Positions 63,300 to 64,000 of a DNA stretch of 64,000 bases are shown one piece after another. The stretch comes from Flavobacteriales bacterium UBA1494. Lineage in GTDB: Bacteria; Bacteroidota; Bacteroidia; Flavobacteriales_E; Vicingaceae. Both the position numbers and the translations under genes were made by a program. The notes under the pieces were generated by a model that saw nothing but the letters and a program-made list of their open reading frames with translations, did not search any database and was not told where the DNA came from. The stretch covers positions 1 to 64,000 of the forward strand of contig CAJJAT010000007.1 in assembly GCA_905182175.1 (NCBI GenBank), given 5' to 3'. How positions within the stretch are numbered: position 1 is the first letter of the stretch; each line of letters begins with the position of its first letter.

Positions 63300-64000
63300 C
63301 TCCATTATACCGGGAGAAATCTCATTTATTGCAGGCATTTTAACTCCAAGAAAAAAAAGGAAAAACTTTTACCCGTTTCGCAACAAAAATAATATTTGTG
63401 GAGCCCATTTAGTTATCCAAATAAAAAAGGAAACTCAACCTTTCATCCGTTAATACACCAATAAAAAACCTTGGAAGGAGAAAAAATAAAAATTTGGCAA
63501 CAAAATAAAACGTTGTGCCGGTGTGATAGCTTTTGTGTGCAAAAATACTTGGCATTTAAGTAACACTTGCTTGAAAATAAAACGTGCAAATCTTGAAGTA
63601 ATTCCATCAGGGTTTCATTTATCGCTGAGCCAGATACAATGCTTTACCAAGTTTTGAGTTTACTATTTTAAATTTAATCGTTAACAATAGCTTAACCCCT
63701 TATGAGTCAACGATAAATTATTTTCACCCGTCCTTTGATTAGTTAATTTAAAACACGCTCGTAAAATCCTATTCTCCTATACTTTGCTTTTTTTGCGTTA
63801 GTAAGCTGCGAATGCGACGATACGGCTGATTGAAAAGGACTTTCTACTGTTGCCGCCCAAATTTTAGAGGCTAACCGCTACTGAAAAAAATTTCCCCAAC
63901 GGAACGGATAGTAGTTATTTACCCTAGTAGAAATCAACAAAACTTCACTTACAAAAGTTGATTGTAAACAGGTATTTTTTTTGACGGTTGTACTTGCGAA
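63300..64000. other. Non-coding right end
   Basis: About 700 bases with frequent stops. The near-repeat GCAACAAAAATAATATTTGTGG (about 63380) and GGCAACAAAATAAAACGTTGTG (about 63496) was noticed; each can fold weakly. No gene start for a TIR partner could be found before the window ends. Confidence 0.4.

Noticed and set aside
1-64000. tRNA, rRNA, CRISPR arrays, prophage or insertion-sequence transposase genes
   Set aside because: No cloverleaf with a GGTTCRANTCC arm, no spaced direct repeats, no transposase or integrase motifs and no terminal inverted repeats were found on either strand.

Overview
The window looks like a chromosome segment of a low-GC Bacteroidota bacterium, most likely Flavobacteriales. 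The evidence is consistent across it: two proteins with type IX secretion (T9SS) C-terminal sorting domains, a TonB-dependent receptor with a carboxypeptidase-regulatory-like N-terminus, DUF4199, DUF4783, DUF4834, DUF3667 and GWxTD proteins, a bacillithiol-type YtxJ protein, an S46 dipeptidyl-peptidase, a carbamoyl-phosphate synthase large chain that lacks the C-terminal regulatory domain, and TAnnTTTG -7 promoter boxes instead of E. coli-type promoters. Genus cannot be fixed from the sequence alone.

Layout. 1-1.1 kb: 5' part of an alanine-dehydrogenase-like gene and a decayed DUF3667 membrane-protein gene. 1.1-9.7 kb: housekeeping (mpl, DUF4199, rho with a long Asn/Gln-rich linker, a Gfo/Idh/MocA oxidoreductase, galE, rlmH, a DUF4783-nadC-yihY operon). 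9.9-18.8 kb: surface-polysaccharide locus with a nonulosonic (sialic-like) acid cassette: a broken Wzx flippase, a GT-B-like transferase, neuA, neuB, neuD, a TIM-barrel isomerase, a CBS-pair/DegT aminotransferase fusion and a family-4-like glycosyltransferase. 18.8-24.6 kb: YfhO membrane protein, DUF4834, carB. 24.7-30.3 kb: a 1138-residue T9SS-exported Asp-box protein, a long gene-poor stretch containing a decayed copy of that gene's 5' end, and an outer-membrane-like protein. 30.3-31.2 kb: OsmC protein, YtxJ and a very short cysteine-containing lipoprotein. 31.3-40.2 kb: a seven-gene co-directional run (ung, TamA-like barrel, rmuC, GWxTD lipoprotein, rlmB, GT39, PlsC-like acyltransferase). 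40.8-44.8 kb: VOC protein, SDR, a frameshifted TIGR04283-type glycosyltransferase, DUF547 lipoprotein, rhodanese. 45.2-53.2 kb: S46 peptidase, PLP aminotransferase, TonB-dependent receptor, ABC exporter. 53.2-64 kb: a low-density region dominated by broken genes (T9SS beta-helix protein, DUF3999, DUF2339, a coiled-coil protein) with an intact fasciclin protein and a solitary TIR-domain protein.

The main overall theme is ongoing gene decay. At least eight loci carry frameshifts or in-frame stops, while the housekeeping genes beside them read cleanly. Losses are concentrated in cell-surface and membrane functions: flippase, DUF3667, DUF2339/DUF3999, and T9SS adhesin-like proteins. TAG, TAA and TGA all terminate intact genes here, so stop-codon reassignment does not explain the interrupted frames. 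The candidates most worth following are the CBS-aminotransferase fusion in the nonulosonate cassette, the 41-residue cysteine lipoprotein overlapping ytxJ, the lone ThsB-like TIR gene, and the Rho linker with its palindromic leader.
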